Notes: a model not told the origin generated them from the letters alone. A DNA stretch of 64,000 bases from Lumbricus rubellus (GCA_945859605.1 OX243819.1:10888619-10952618); one strand, 5' to 3'; positions 14,440-23,752 are shown, numbered from the stretch's first letter. Numbers and translations are program-made.

Positions 14440-17400
14440 TTTATTATTATTATAATAATGATAATAATAATTGCTTATTAATTTAAAGTGATAAATGGGC
14501 TCTTAAATTGGACGATAAGTTTAACTGGACTCAAACGAATGTGACTTTATGGCAGCCTGCAAGGTGCTCATCTGCCTTACCACTCATTTTACATTTGCAT
14601 CCCATGGGAGTTTAAGGCTGATTCAACCTTGTGAGTCTAGCAGGTATTGAACGTGCATCTTTCTAGTGTTGGTGTGCTACTATTCAACCAGTTGGACATT
14701 TGCCTGTGGTGTATTTCAGGGTGATGTTGTTCGAAACATAACGAGCGGCATCGAAAGCAAGTTGGACCGTGATGAACTGGACGGTTTCAAAGAGCAGTTG
14801 GAGTCGAAGCTGCGCTGTCTGGCCAAGCGTCTCGTCACGCTGCAGCGCAAGTGCGAAGGATGTGACGACACGAGTGATGCCGCTGGAACGAGACGCCCCC
14901 TGCTGACGAAACAACACTGCCTGTCATGTGACAGGGTCATCAAGGTCACACCAAAGGAGTGAGAATTCGTCGAATCTAATTCTGTGATTGCGTTGTGGAG
15001 CGCCGTGCTTTCTCGGTCGTGGGGCCTACTGTCCGGAACGACCCTCTGGTTACGCTTCGGTCTCTACTTGTGGTCCATCCGGCTGGGTTCTACTAGTCTC
15101 TCAAGTCTTTTTTCTTTGTTAGTGGTTGGGCTGGGAGCGCCTCTGAGTAGTTTCTGGAAGGGGCGCTATATAAATGCTCTGAATGAACGAATGAGTGGAA
15201 TCTTATCTAACTTAAAAGTCATAGTTAACAAGTTTTATTAATAGTGCAGATATTGATACTAATCTGCTGCCCTCTCTTCAATCATTCATTTCAAGAATTT
15301 ATATAGCGCCCCTTTAGGAGGCCCACTCAGAGATGCTCCCAGTCCAACCACGGTGATACAGATGTGTCTTCAGGAGTATGTAAAACACTGCGAAGAGCAT
15401 TTGCACAGCGTCCCTTTGTGGGAGAGTTGACTGTTGATTTCTATTTGCAGCAGTGTTTTAATCGCATATTATTAGAATGTTGGGCTGGCATTATATAGCT
15501 CCTTTTTTATAAATGAACATTATAAGTGTAATTGCACTTTTATATAGTCCTCTAGTCTTTGATAAGTTTCTTTGTAGAGATGGTTAAGCTACATAATTAT
15601 TATGCGTCTATTTGTCTTGCAGTGCAGTTCCATCAATTCCTGCCGCTCCAGGTCTTCCAATGGGAAAGATCATGAAGAACTACACAAACTATGAACTGGA
15701 ACAGTTAAAAACTCTGGCCCTCTGGTGAGCATAAATTCTGGTTTTCTTTTCTTGCTCCATTTCGAGCATTAATAATAATTATTCAATTCCATACTTGCCC
15801 AATTATCATGACAAGATTTCATGATTAGCAGTGTCGAATGCTTTTGCAAATTGAAAAAGGTACCAATAACATATGTGTTGCTATCTTATGGTATATTTAT
15901 AGTGCCAATTACACCCGGGGCGCAGTGGTGTAGCGGCGGCGCCGTTGCCTTGGAGCTGGAAGGTTCAAGGTTCGAATCCACCTCGCCGCGTAAGGATTTG
16001 GGCAAGTCCTTCACTCACAATTGCTCAGCGCTTCGGCGTGAAACTCCAATGCAGTGTCCGCTCTGCATTCGGGAGCGCCTCTGAGTAGAGAGAGCTTGAA
16101 GGGGCACTATAACAAGTGCACATACAAACAAACAATACAAACAACCACCTATCAGTGCTAAGTTGGTAGAATGATCTTTCGTGACTCCATGGATACGATT
16201 TACAAGAAAGTTAAATCACGAGAACTAGTCTAGTCACTGGCGCTCAGCAAAAAAATCAAGAGGCAGATGAGGTGAAGTGAGTTTCCAGCGCAAACTCTAA
16301 TGGTTGAGATCCTGCATATTTTTTAAGTACAGTATCTTAATCTGTTAGCATTTTACGTATACATCTAGCAATTTTACCTGAATTTCATCACTGTTGACAT
16401 CGTCGAGTGTTGTATTGTTCTTTTTCCATTGTATCAAAGTCAGGGTACTGCGAAGCCGATCGACAGCGATCCATTCTCCGTGTTCCGAAACTGCGGAGGC
16501 AGAAGTCGAAGCCCGCCGAGACAATGCCCGACTCCTTCCATGTTAGTACCAAGCCATTGTCATCCGAAAGTAGGGTAAGGAGTGATGAAGCAATTGGTGA
16601 AATTAAGTGAGATGATGTACAGCAATTAGGGTAAACAACGTGACAAAAAGTATGGTAAGATAGATAAGGAAGTCAGACTACTTAGGTATTGCAGTAAGAT
16701 GGGTTAAGGAGGAGCAGGAATGATTTATGAATTATAGTGAGGCACAGTAAATGAAATAAAAAGGATGTTAAAATTTGTGATCTGTTGTGAACAACTTTGA
16801 ACATTAGTCAAGCTGTTGAATATCAATTGGTGCACCGCCTGTATATTCGAAACGTATGAAATAAATGCATTTCATCAGATTTCTGTTCTTTCAGTGACTG
16901 TGACGAAAATGCTGATAACCTTCTGGCATGCAGGTATGTCACCTACATTATGTGCCATAGACATCCACTTTCATTGGCCCAATGCTTTTTCTCATGTGGC
17001 TGTGGGAGTGTGGGTGACCAACTGCAAATGTGCCATGGAAAATTGAACATTGTCTCAGTTTGTGATCAGTTTAGTCCTAATGTTGGGCCAATGAATGTGA
17101 TTGCCAGGGAAGGTGCCATGAAGCAAATTGATGTTCATGTTTGTATGTGCACTTGTTATAGCACCCCTTCAAGCTCTCTACTCAGAGGCGCTCCCGAATG
17201 CAGAGCGGACACTGCATCGCAGTTTCACGCCGAAGCGCTGAGAAATTGTGAGTGAAGGACTTGCCCAAGGTCCTTGCGCGGCGAGGTGGATTTGAACCTC
17301 GAACCTTCCGGCTCCAAGGCATCGACGCCACCATTAAACCACAGCGCCCCATGTAAGATAGGCAGATTAGTGGACAATATTAATGTAGATTACATCATTT

Positions 17401-17989
17401 GAAATTCCAGTAAGGGGTTACATTTACTGGTATTACGGTACTCATATTTCTAAGATTGCCGTTATTATCAGATAATGTTAGTTAATGTCTGTTCAAGTTG
17501 TTTGTCAACTTGCGTGTTCACATCCATAGCTGAGAATTTCTTGCTATTTATTTATCCTGCTCCAAAATGCCTGCTGTTTAATTGTGTGTCATTAATTTTA
17601 GTGATTTCTTGGTAAAAAATTAGACATCGAACAATATTTACTGTTTGCACTTGCCAAATCCAGTTGAAAATCTATTAAAGGTGTTCTTTTAAATTGTTAC
17701 AGTTAGTTTTGCAGTAGGATTCTAATGTTACTTGCTTACTAGTATTACTGTTTAGTGATTAAATTTTCACTAACTGGCATTCCATCTTCTTGCAGAGAAC
17801 GAGAAGGATCAGCAGCACAAGAGGCTCAAGAACAGGTTTGTGTACTAACGTCTGTTGTTATGACGTGAAATAGCTGAGTTTCAAAGCTCTTTTATTGTTC
17901 AAAGTTTTTTTGTCCCAAGGTACCTACAGTCCTTAAGGAATTATTTTTCCCCTGCGGTACATATGATCCCTTGGGATTCCAAAAATTAC

Positions 17990-18029
<40 letters not shown>

Positions 18030-21000
18030 GTTGTTAGTATTATTATTATTATAGTATCCAGTCTCTCTGTGAAATGCTGAAAATGAAGCTAAATACATGT
18101 AAAATAATTTATGAGAGATGAATTATGTAGTCAAAGTCTGAGGTATTCTTGTCATGAGCTGTCTGATCACCAATGCCTTTTGCAATGCGCTGCATAAACA
18201 TTGAGCTGTGAGGGTCAACTTCTGTCTATTATCAACAAGTCAGATTATATTACAATGTGTTGTGCTGCATGATGTTACATTTAATTTTTTATTTTATTGC
18301 TCCCAAATGATCGTACACAAGATAACTTTAAGCAGTTGAAAACAACAATAAGAGAAAGTGATAAGAGAAAGTGTGATCATTGATAACGAGAGTGCATCGA
18401 GACAATGGGTATTTTCATTGTGTGAACTTATATAGCGCCTTTAAAAGAATCTCACGAAAGCACATAACGTCGCTACTAGTGTGGTCCAAAAAAATAATTT
18501 TTCAAATTTATTTGACGGTACCCTCTCATTCTGTTACCTTGTCTTATTAGTGAATAAGTGTAAAATTTCAGCCCGCTAGATAGATATTTAGTGGTCGCGC
18601 AATGTTCCGGACTTTTCACCATGCCGAAGAATAAGCAAATGATAGCATTTAAAGTATATGGACAAGGACTCTTTTATAATTTAGATTTTAAAAATAAACT
18701 GATCATTGTAGACCTCATAAGAGATTGAGTGGCATATAGATCTACTGATTGCTGATATAAAGTTACTAATTTAGTCATAAAATAATTAAAAAATTATAGC
18801 AATGGCAGCTATAATGCTGAACATAGAGTTTTCGATTGTTGGAGTCTCAGCAGAATGCCTAACGCATAGCCTACTTCATTGTGTCAAGGAAATGAGCTCT
18901 GCGCTCAGATACAACCTGCATTAGATATTTCTCCCCTTCATTTTTAGAGATGGATGATTTGTTTTCTTGAATGAGTTGAACAACCCCTTTCGGAATTGAC
19001 GTTTACAGACCCGACAGGCTGACATTCTTTGTGCACTGTTTTGCCTTCTGACAATCCCAATTTTGTTTCAATTATTCAGTATCAACATCAATTAGGAACT
19101 CACATGGCGGTTCTACTACCTGTAGGAAGTTCAAAGGTTTCACCGCCCCCCAAATTATTACGAATCCTCAGAAAGAGCTTTGGTGGTTGCTGCAGAAATG
19201 ACACATTTTGTTTTTGAACGCTTTGTACCTGAAGATAGACTTCAGAATTCGAAGGTCGCTGGATGGTGTTGTTATCGTGTTTGGACAAGACATATGCTTC
19301 TGTGCATGCCAAACTAGGAAAGAATTTTATGTCTCTAACTGACATTTCTTCTGGTCTGTAAAAAGGAATTGTTCCTTGAACATCAAGACTCTGATTAAAT
19401 ACAATATCTTTGCCATCCATCTGACCTCATGTACTGCCCCGGGTGCCATAGGTCGGATTCAACGTGATGGAATTTTACTAAGAAAGGCAACAGTGAGTTG
19501 AAGCATTCCGTGGTAGTCTTCTCAATGCTGCTTGCTAAATTAATAATTTTCAACGAATTAATTTGGATCAAGTCTAAGTTGATGTGTGCTGCCAGAATAT
19601 TTTTACATTTCGGATCCTGAATTGTTGTCTGGAGGTGACTTGCAACAGCATCCATGAATGGCGAGCCCTCAGAGACCTACTTTTAACAGTGTGATGTCTG
19701 ATGGGCCACTTGTTGATGGTGCAAATGATTGTTTGAAATCATGACCATACATCACATGATGCTGACAAGCAAAATACTGTAGGTCTTTCTCAGAATAGTC
19801 TCTGAGCTTAATGCTGTAATGTCGAAGTACATCACTTTGACTCTGTCTAATACAGTGTCTATAGCCTACTTCATAGCCACAATCTTTCTGCAGAATCACA
19901 ACAGCTTGTCTCGTTTTTCGCCTGTGTCATGATTTAACCTTTGCACTCCGAGTAATTAATTCACTTCATAGTTTATACATGTATCTTTGATACCAGTAGC
20001 CATAGGCGAAGATTTCGTCCAGAAGTTGAGGGGTGGGACGAATGAGCGGCCGAAGGACGATCGCCGAGAGATGTCGTTGACGATATTTTCATCGATCACA
20101 TTTTTCTGACGCCCTTTTTTAGTCCCTTTGTCGAAATCTAATGAAAATATACTATTTTCCCAACCAAAATGGAAGATGACCTTTTTTCTACCCTAATTAT
20201 ATTTTAACAGATTTACCGATATTATACTAACACTGTCGAAATTTTCGATGCTATTTTTGGTAGCCTGTATTTCTGAACTGTTGAGAGATATGAGCATGTG
20301 TTTGGGGTTGGGGGTCGGAACGGTCCCCCAGCACAAACATTGGTGGACCATCCCCATAAGTCTCCGTCCAAGCCAGTAGTATACTGGCAATCTATCAAAT
20401 AAGCTGCTTTGCAGTATTACGAGAAGGGATAATCCCATCCATCGAAAGCATTTCTATCAACTTAGAAACAGCTATATCCGTAAATTTATCCCTTCCCTCT
20501 GACTATTTAAAAATGACCCAAAGGCCGTGCATACCCCTTATTTAAAAAAAGTATTTCATTAAAAGAATAATAACATCAGCTTCTCTCTACAGACTGAGGT
20601 ACGCAATGCGTGTATAACAACCTTTATCACTAAATCACAGACGAATGTTGACGTAATGTACAGTCGGGGTGCTGTAATATATATCACCTTGTCGCGCGAC
20701 CTCTAAACTTTGAGCAATTTCAACAAAATTTGGTAGGAATCATTGACACATAATACATAACAGAATAAAAGGGTACCGTCACGAATTTGTCAAACTTTAT
20801 TTTCCCCCATGGGTCTGTGGACCACACTAGCACAACAGATCAGATCTAAACAGGTGTGATTTATTCAATGCTTTATTAATTAGTATTTTTAACTTGGAAG
20901 GAGACTGTTTAGCTCTGACGGTGATTACGTTCGATTACTTTCAGCCAATTTCAATTTCAAAGATGAAAGTGACGGGTGGCTACACGCCGTGCCCTCCAAA

Positions 21001-21490
21001 CCATTACGTGCGACCCCAGTCAGCAATGGTCACCCGTTCCACGGAGGCTGCCCGAGCAAATCGCCCTGCTTCTGCATGTCACCCATCTACGTCAGCACAG
21101 AACTGCAGGGGCCGCACGGCTCCGTACACCACCGCACCGCCATCTTCGAAAACCAACCTCAACGCATTCGTGCTCGATGCCAGGGACATGCTCGACCGCT
21201 CCCTGGCACGGAACAACACGGAACTGTGTCAGGGCAAGGGTCGAGGGGTCGGAGGCAGAGCGAACTCGGCTGCTGGTCTTCCGAGTCGACCCCGTTACGC
21301 CAGCGGAAAACCCTGCGTCCAAGCAGGAGCATTTCAGAGGGGAAAACCTAGCGGAAAGGACCCGCCGAAGAATGGATGTGCAAGGCCGTGTGCCTCGTAC
21401 GGTCGGAAGCCTGTCGTCACAAATGCAGCGGGTGCTGTTGCTAGATTCGATGGTACGGAAGAGGAGGAGGAAGAAGATGAATGTCCGTAG
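977..21490 (+). CDS. QRICH2: QRICH2-like protein (DUF4795 family), 5'-partial, about 18 exons
   Basis: Exons read from splice sites and phase agreement: 977-1037, 1981-2115, 3110-3341, 4368-4463, 6530-6583, 7934-8056, 8369-8533, 9345-9432, 10681-10841, 11864-12088, 12827-12901, 13652-13762, 14720-14958, 15623-15724, a weak 15829-15859, 16444-16574, 17796-17835 and 20945-21490. Together they encode about 870 residues; the first exon starts mid-codon, so the N-terminus lies off the left edge. The product is largely helical/coiled-coil (leucine heptads in exons 3-8 and 11-13). A region with WQTM, paired cysteines (CEGC, HCLSCDR), a PSIPAAPGLP stretch and an NYELEQL segment matches the conserved C-terminal half of QRICH2 (DUF4795). 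Mammalian QRICH2 is needed for the sperm flagellum; a flagellar role here is inference. Introns carry SINEs, MITEs and minisatellites. The exact joins between 15724 and 20945 are least certain. Confidence 0.82.
1038..1295 (+). repeat. 43-bp minisatellite, six units, each starting with a splice-donor consensus
   Basis: Six near-identical 43-bp units run head to tail directly from the 5' splice site of exon 977-1037. Each unit begins GTAAGTGATTT, so the functional donor is unit 1 and five more donor copies follow. Units differ at only a few bases. Confidence 0.93.
1981..2115 (+). CDS. QRICH2: QRICH2-like exon with in-frame 7-residue repeat
   Basis: Acceptor tttgtttcag precedes 1981 and donor gtatga follows 2115. 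The first base completes the AG left by exon 977-1037 (Ser), and the exon ends in phase 2, matching the next exon. It encodes four tandem heptapeptides of the type LETSKSG/LEKPKSD, encoded by near-identical 21-bp DNA units, so the coding repeat grew by tandem duplication. Confidence 0.75.
2530..2690 (+). pseudogene. Reverse-transcriptase relic (YADDV motif), probably from a non-LTR retrotransposon
   Basis: An open frame in intron 2 of the QRICH2-like gene reads AITYLSYADDVSVLTQLE: the YADD box in a hydrophobic context is the catalytic motif of reverse transcriptases. Only about 50 residues remain, with no flanking RT blocks visible, so it is a dead fragment. A chance match is possible. Confidence 0.45.
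2822..2928 (+). repeat. (TCTA)n microsatellite
   Basis: About 26 copies of the tetranucleotide with a single interruption near 2863. It adjoins a reverse-oriented SINE tail at about 2930-3010. Confidence 0.95.
3110..3341 (+). CDS. QRICH2: QRICH2-like coiled-coil exon, start of the DUF4795-like region
   Basis: Enters in phase 2 and leaves in phase 0. Encodes a helical segment including YHQLEDRVIQLEQQW and AEMWQTMRLSKCVDAHGQG; the WQxM..(K/R) segment followed by a G-rich turn resembles the start of the conserved QRICH2 domain. An alternative in-exon donor (gtatca at 3331) would break phase with exon 4368-4463, so the donor gtcagc at 3342 is preferred. Confidence 0.78.
3352..3578 (+). repeat. 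38-bp minisatellite, six units, next to a splice donor
   Basis: Tandem units built on CTAATTACATTACCAATAG and AGATCTGCAATATGA begin about ten bases after the donor of exon 3110-3341. One unit has a 5-bp (ATGAT) insertion. No coding potential. Confidence 0.9.
3868..3972 (+). mobile_element. SINE tail, (AATG)n type
   Basis: 'ggctgggctgggagcgcctctgag' followed by TTGAAGAGGCACTATATAAA and six AATG units. Confidence 0.72.
4589..4846. mobile_element. hAT-like MITE, termini CAGGGGCGGAT, 258 bp
   Basis: Inverted termini CAGGGGCGGATACAGA and CTCTGGATCCGCCCCTG. Both sides carry the identical 8-bp target duplication TTCGTAGA (4581-4588 and 4847-4854), as expected for hAT-type insertion. G-runs lie near both ends, and an internal GATGAC..TTTTTAGTCGTC motif is at 4680-4701. 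No transposase; it sits in an intron of the QRICH2-like gene. Confidence 0.9.
5189..5384 (+). mobile_element. hAT-like MITE, termini CAGGGCT, 196 bp, intact target duplication
   Basis: Starts CAGGGCTGTTTTTAAGGAA and ends TTAAAAAAGCCCTG. The 8-bp duplication ATTGTAGC is perfect at 5181-5188 and 5385-5392. Internal 'aactgcaca' motifs recur in both orientations. Two further copies of the family lie at 11447-11637 and 12954-13115, all in introns of the same gene. Confidence 0.92.
5688..5912 (+). mobile_element. tRNA-derived SINE, family A
   Basis: Head has box A-like TGGTGTAGTGG and box B-like GGTTCGAATAC; body contains 'ggcgtgaaactccgatgcag'; tail contains GGGAGCGCCTC.GAGTAG, CTTGAAG and GCGCTATA. 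This is the typical RNA polymerase III SINE design. Other copies in this window: 7481, 10383 (-), 10886 (tail only), 12593 (-), 15914, 17139 (-), 35384 and a tail piece at 42833 (-). Confidence 0.9.
7481..7704 (+). mobile_element. tRNA-derived SINE, family A
   Basis: Full-length copy with TGTGTAGTGG and GGTTCGAATCC boxes, the common tail and an AAACAAAC-type 3' end. Confidence 0.9.
9125..9215 (+). mobile_element. SINE tail, (AATG)n type
   Basis: Carries CGCCTCTGAGTAG, CTTGAAGGGGCGCTATATAA and about nine AATG units. The 5' part is missing or too diverged to see. Confidence 0.72.
10383..10607 (-). mobile_element. tRNA-derived SINE, family A, inverted
   Basis: Full-length reverse copy ending at the inverted 'gggacgcg' head, just upstream of exon 10681-10841. 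The 104-residue open frame across it is not a gene. Confidence 0.88.
10886..10950 (+). mobile_element. SINE A tail fragment
   Basis: Only the 3' tail (GGAGCGCCTCTGAGTAG..GGGGCGCTATAACAAG) and the CATACAAACAAA end are present, 45 bp after the donor of exon 10681-10841: a 5'-truncated copy. Confidence 0.8.
11447..11637 (+). mobile_element. Second copy of the CAGGGCT MITE
   Basis: Clearly homologous to 5189-5384 over its whole length, with the same CAGGGCTG and AGCCCTG ends. Its flanks no longer show a matching 8-bp duplication, so the copy is older or its flank has been rearranged. Confidence 0.85.
12593..12703 (-). mobile_element. SINE A partial copy, inverted
   Basis: Degraded reverse copy with the 'gcatcggagtttcacgcc' body and a deleted box B segment. 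Confidence 0.75.
12954..13115 (-). mobile_element. Third copy of the CAGGGCT MITE, inverted
   Basis: Reverse-oriented homologue of 5189-5384. Flanks GTAACTTT (12946-12953) and ATAACTTT (13116-13123) match at 7 of 8 positions, consistent with an aged target duplication. The left terminus is slightly mutated. Confidence 0.85.
13372..13550. mobile_element. hAT-like MITE inserted in a SINE tail
   Basis: Ends CAGGGCTTAAAGTG and CACTTTTTGCACTG with a perfect 8-bp duplication AGTGCTAT at 13364-13371 and 13551-13558. Inside are three 'GTCCTGGCACTT'-type subrepeats. Removing it restores a continuous SINE tail (..GAGTAG..GTGCTATATAAATG..AATG). A diverged relative lies at about 52214-52310. Confidence 0.88.
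13935..14218 (+). repeat. (ATTC)n / (ATATTC)n composite microsatellite
   Basis: About 280 bp of ATTC units with periodic ATATTC interruptions, intronic in the QRICH2-like gene. The histidine/isoleucine/serine open frame here is a repeat artefact. Confidence 0.93.
14720..14958 (+). CDS. QRICH2: QRICH2-like exon with paired CxxC motifs
   Basis: Acceptor gtatttcag, donor gtgaga. Encodes a coiled coil ending in a CEGCDD pair, then DAAGTRRPLLTKQHCLSCDR: the 'DAAG.R..LL....C.SCDR' block is the most recognisable signature of the QRICH2/DUF4795 family in this gene. The two CxxC pairs could bind a metal, but this is not shown. It joins in frame to 15623-15724, which encodes the proline-rich PSIPAAPGLP block and the ELEQL helix. 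Confidence 0.85.
15105..15195 (+). mobile_element. SINE tail, (AATG)n type
   Basis: Carries GGGAGCGCCTCTGAGTAG, then TTTCTGGAAGGGGCGCTATA and AATG-type repeats. It has the same 3' tail as family A but a different upstream part ('ggttgggctgggagc') and AATG instead of AAAC repeats. Similar pieces: 2930-3010 (-), 3868-3972, 9125-9215, 11008-11080 (-), 13330-13590 (split by a MITE), 15280-15365 (-), 36535-36640 (-), 45776-45865 (-). Confidence 0.75.
15914..16140 (+). mobile_element. tRNA-derived SINE, family A
   Basis: Full-length copy with TGGTGTAGCGG and GGTTCGAATCC boxes and an AAACAAACAATAC end. It fills much of the intron between exon 15623-15724 and exon 16444-16574. Confidence 0.9.
17139..17350 (-). 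mobile_element. tRNA-derived SINE, family A, inverted
   Basis: Full-length reverse copy; the inverted box B reads GGATTTGAACC. Lies in the intron before exon 17796-17835. Confidence 0.88.
17982..18052 (+). repeat. (ATT)n microsatellite
   Basis: About 20 trinucleotide copies with GTTGTTAGT interruptions; intronic. A similar (AAT)n tract lies at 14408-14440. Confidence 0.92.
19100..19899 (-). pseudogene. Decayed, unrecognised protein remnant inside the 18476-20830 element
   Basis: Three consecutive minus-strand open frames (19669-19899, 19395-19655, 19100-19420) read as normal globular protein, with segments such as KDLQYFACQHHVMYGHDF and CKNILAAHINLDLIQINS, separated by stops or shifts. Position inside an inverted-repeat element suggests a transposase or accessory protein. 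I do not recognise the family and see no clear DDE motif. Confidence 0.4.
20001..20372. mobile_element. hAT-like MITE nested in the 18476-20830 element
   Basis: Flanked by CCAGTAGC (19993-20000) and CCAGTAGT (20373-20380), matching at 7 of 8. The left end CATAGGCGAAGA and the block 'gagcggccgaaggacgatcgc' match, in reverse, the right part of the large element 23753-25458; it is a short, inverted relative. Confidence 0.75.
20945..21490 (+). CDS. QRICH2: QRICH2-like terminal exon, low-complexity tail
   Basis: Acceptor tactttcag; phase 0 entry continues exon 17796-17835. Encodes about 181 residues rich in Pro, Ser, Arg and Ala, including an RPQSA motif, and ends in a glutamate run TEEEEEEDECP and stop TAG. 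GC content is clearly higher than in the surrounding introns. The other two + frames are also open here, but only this one fits the phase. No clear polyadenylation hexamer was seen close downstream. Confidence 0.65.
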   Translation, partial: PISISKMKVTGGYTPCPPNHYVRPQSAMVTRSTEAARANRPASACHPSTSAQNCRGRTAPYTTAPPSSKTNLNAFVLDARDMLDRSLARNNTELCQGKGRGVGGRANSAAGLPSRPRYASGKPCVQAGAFQRGKPSGKDPPKNGCARPCASYGRKPVVTNAAGAVARFDGTEEEEEEDECP

Positions 21491-22600
21491 GATGACTGGA
21501 CTGGATGCGGGATTGTGTAGGAAGACTTTGAAGTATCTGGTGGTAGTGGTATTTGGTGGGTTTTTTTTGTTGAAATTGTAAAGTATATTAACCAGATTCG
21601 CTTGATTTTGAGTTTCATGCTGCAAAATTCGAGTTGTAAGTTCAACATTTTGGTTTTTTCTGTTTGTAATCTTGCATTTATATAAATATATATATTTATA
21701 TATTTCCAGTGCTGTGTTTTAATGAAATTGTGCGTATAAGTGATTTTTTTCTTTATGTCAATGGGCTTAATTTGTTTTTCTCAGAATTTGTTCTCAAGAA
21801 TTTTAAAACGTTTTTAATGATTTTCGGAACTTGCTTTTCGTTCTTGAGGCAGTTGTTTGTCTGACTTTGAAGATAAGTTTGAATATTTAGGAAAGGTTGT
21901 AATTCATTGCAGATGAGGTTCAGAACTTTGAAGGTTTGCCTTCATGAAATTTTCTAACTTTTCTTCTGTAGAAAATCAGATTTTTAAGATTCGCTTTAGA
22001 TGTTGAATCAGGTTTGATGAAGATTTTGGTGATTTCAGTTGCTGTTTCATGTTTCATTTCCAAGATATTGACAGAATTTCTACTTAATTATTTCCTGGTT
22101 TTTCAATAGTTGAAAATTGTTGTATTTGCCTGCAATTGATTTTCTGATTCCTCTTTGACTTCAATGGGTCAATTTATGAATGTTTGTCCAATGTCCATGT
22201 GGCTGAACATTTATTTAGCATCTTTTTTTAAAGCTTGCCGTATTCACGTTTTTGCTCGCAGATTATTTTAGTGCTCGTATTAATTCTATGAAAGTCATAA
22301 ATTTTGTGAGTGAAGTTAGGCAATTAGAATTTTTTTTAATGAGTTCAGAGATATTTCTGGTCTTACTTGTTTAAGCAAGCAGAGATGACGCGGCTGTTGT
22401 AGATTTTTGTGTGCAAATGATTTTAAAATGTTCAGATTATGTCAAGATATCAGGAATTAAGGTTACTTGCGATGTTTGAAAAAAGATTGAAATGGTGATT
22501 TGGTTCTTAATTATGGTGTACTGTTAAGTGATTTGTTTGGATCAAATGGGATGCAACATTAGTGTGTCACAACTGGCTGGGGCTTTGAACCTTCCTTATT
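21491..22600. other. Intergenic, AT-rich, no gene seen
   Basis: Downstream of the QRICH2-like stop codon. AT-rich unique-looking DNA, including a short (TA)n tract near 21675-21705; some of it is presumably 3' UTR. No exon, RNA gene or repeat boundary was found. Confidence 0.6.
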
Positions 22601-22607
22601 TCTCTGG

Positions 22608-23020
22608 GCAAGTGAATGAGTGAGTGAGTGTGTGAGTGAGTGAGTGTGTGAGTGAGTGAGTGACTGACTGACTGAGAGGACACAAGTAAACAGGACACTG
22701 GGGCATAAGAGACGAGGCTTGGAAACTTCCGTGGAGCGTGTGTATGTACGTGAGTGAGTTGGTGGGTGGGTGTGTGTGTGTGAATGAGTGAGTGAGTGAG
22801 TGAATGAATGAGTATATGCATGCGTGAGTGAGTGTGTGTATGCATAAGTGAGTGAGTAAGTAAGTATGTGAGCACGTGCGTGAATGAGTGAGTGCATGCA
22901 TGCATGAGTGAGTGAAGGAGTGCGTGAGTGAGTGAGTGAGTGAGTGACTGACTGACTGACTGACTGACTGACTGACTGACTGACTGACTGACTGAGTGAG
23001 TGAGTGACTGAGTGAGAGGA
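22608..23020 (+). repeat. (GAGT)n/(GACT)n microsatellite
   Basis: About 400 bp of GAGT, GACT and GTGT units. The Ser/His/Gln-rich open frames on the minus strand (up to 162 residues) are repeat artefacts. Confidence 0.93.
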
Positions 23021-23076
23021 CACAAGTAAACAGAACACTGGGGTATTAGATACAAGGCATTGGAACTTCCGTGGAG
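22674..23076 (+). repeat. Direct repeat of about 62 bp bounding part of the GAGT array
   Basis: The block starting GAGAGGACACAAGTAAACAG and ending GGAACTTCCGTGGAG-like occurs at 22674-22736 and 23014-23076 with a handful of differences, one copy inside the microsatellite and one at its end. Confidence 0.85.
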
Positions 23077-23289
23077 TCTCAGGCTCCGTAATTATTGGAC
23101 ATGTACAAGAGCTTTTCTCGTGTGCTTCAATTTTCCTGGAACATTTTAGATGTTTGTTTTCGCTTCAGTGGACAATTTAATTAAGGATGAGTGCCAACAA
23201 ATATCTGATTGCTGCAGGCGCTGTACTGTGACTTCATTTACGGTTGGTGGACAAGCAAGTGTACAACTGTACATGGTGTGTGTATGCAT

Positions 23290-23338
23290 GTGCACCTCTG
23301 TGCGTGCGTGTGTGTGTGTGTAGGTGTGTGTGTGCGTT

Positions 23339-23370
<32 letters not shown>

Positions 23371-23420
23371 CCTCTGTACGTGCTGTGCATGTGTGCGTGT
23401 GTGTGTGTATGTGTATTGCT
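23290..23420 (+). repeat. (TG)n microsatellite
   Basis: TG-rich tract with GCGTG interruptions. A similar tract lies at 8668-8770, and a TGGG-rich one at about 26090-26190. Confidence 0.9.
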
Positions 23421-23752
23421 GTGTATTTTAAGTACGTCTCAACTGTGCACGTTTACCTTATTCTACCTAACTGTCTGTCTGTTGGCAACTGTTGTGGGTC
23501 TATCCGTGTGTTGATCTAGGCTAGCCTATAATTATTCGTGTTTCTATTGAGGTTTTGCAGAGGCCTATAATTATGTTTGTCCATTCCAAATGGGTTCAGC
23601 CACTGTAGACCTAATTGTCCTTCGTCGTAGGTTCGTTCTGATTTCTCATTTGTTGTTGCTAAGCTGGAATATTGCAGGAGAATGGGAGGAAGAGCAGACG
23701 GATTTGGAGTGAGGATGAGTAGAAGGAAAAGAAGGAGGACGACAAGGAGAAG

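Larger units (their letters stand above)
18476..20830. mobile_element. Unclassified DNA transposon, about 2.35 kb, long inverted termini
   Basis: The ends are inverted repeats: left CTAGTGTGGTCCA, right TGGACCACACTAG. The similarity continues inward for roughly 130 bp, including 'gacggtaccct' and a 'ggtcgcgc' block on both sides. No 8-bp duplication was found; CTAG at both ends could be a 4-bp duplication with TGTGGTCCA termini. Minus-strand open frames between 19100 and 19899 look like remains of one protein. A smaller hAT-like element (20001-20372) sits inside. It occupies most of the last intron of the QRICH2-like gene. Confidence 0.75.

Noticed and set aside
21092..21625. 177-residue minus-strand frame and a 201-residue second + frame
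   Set aside because: Shadows of the GC-rich terminal exon 20945-21490; only the chosen frame agrees with splice phase.
22559..23055. 159-162-residue Ser/His/Thr/Gln-rich minus-strand frames
   Set aside because: Translation of the GAGT/GACT microsatellite; no splice sites or conserved motif.
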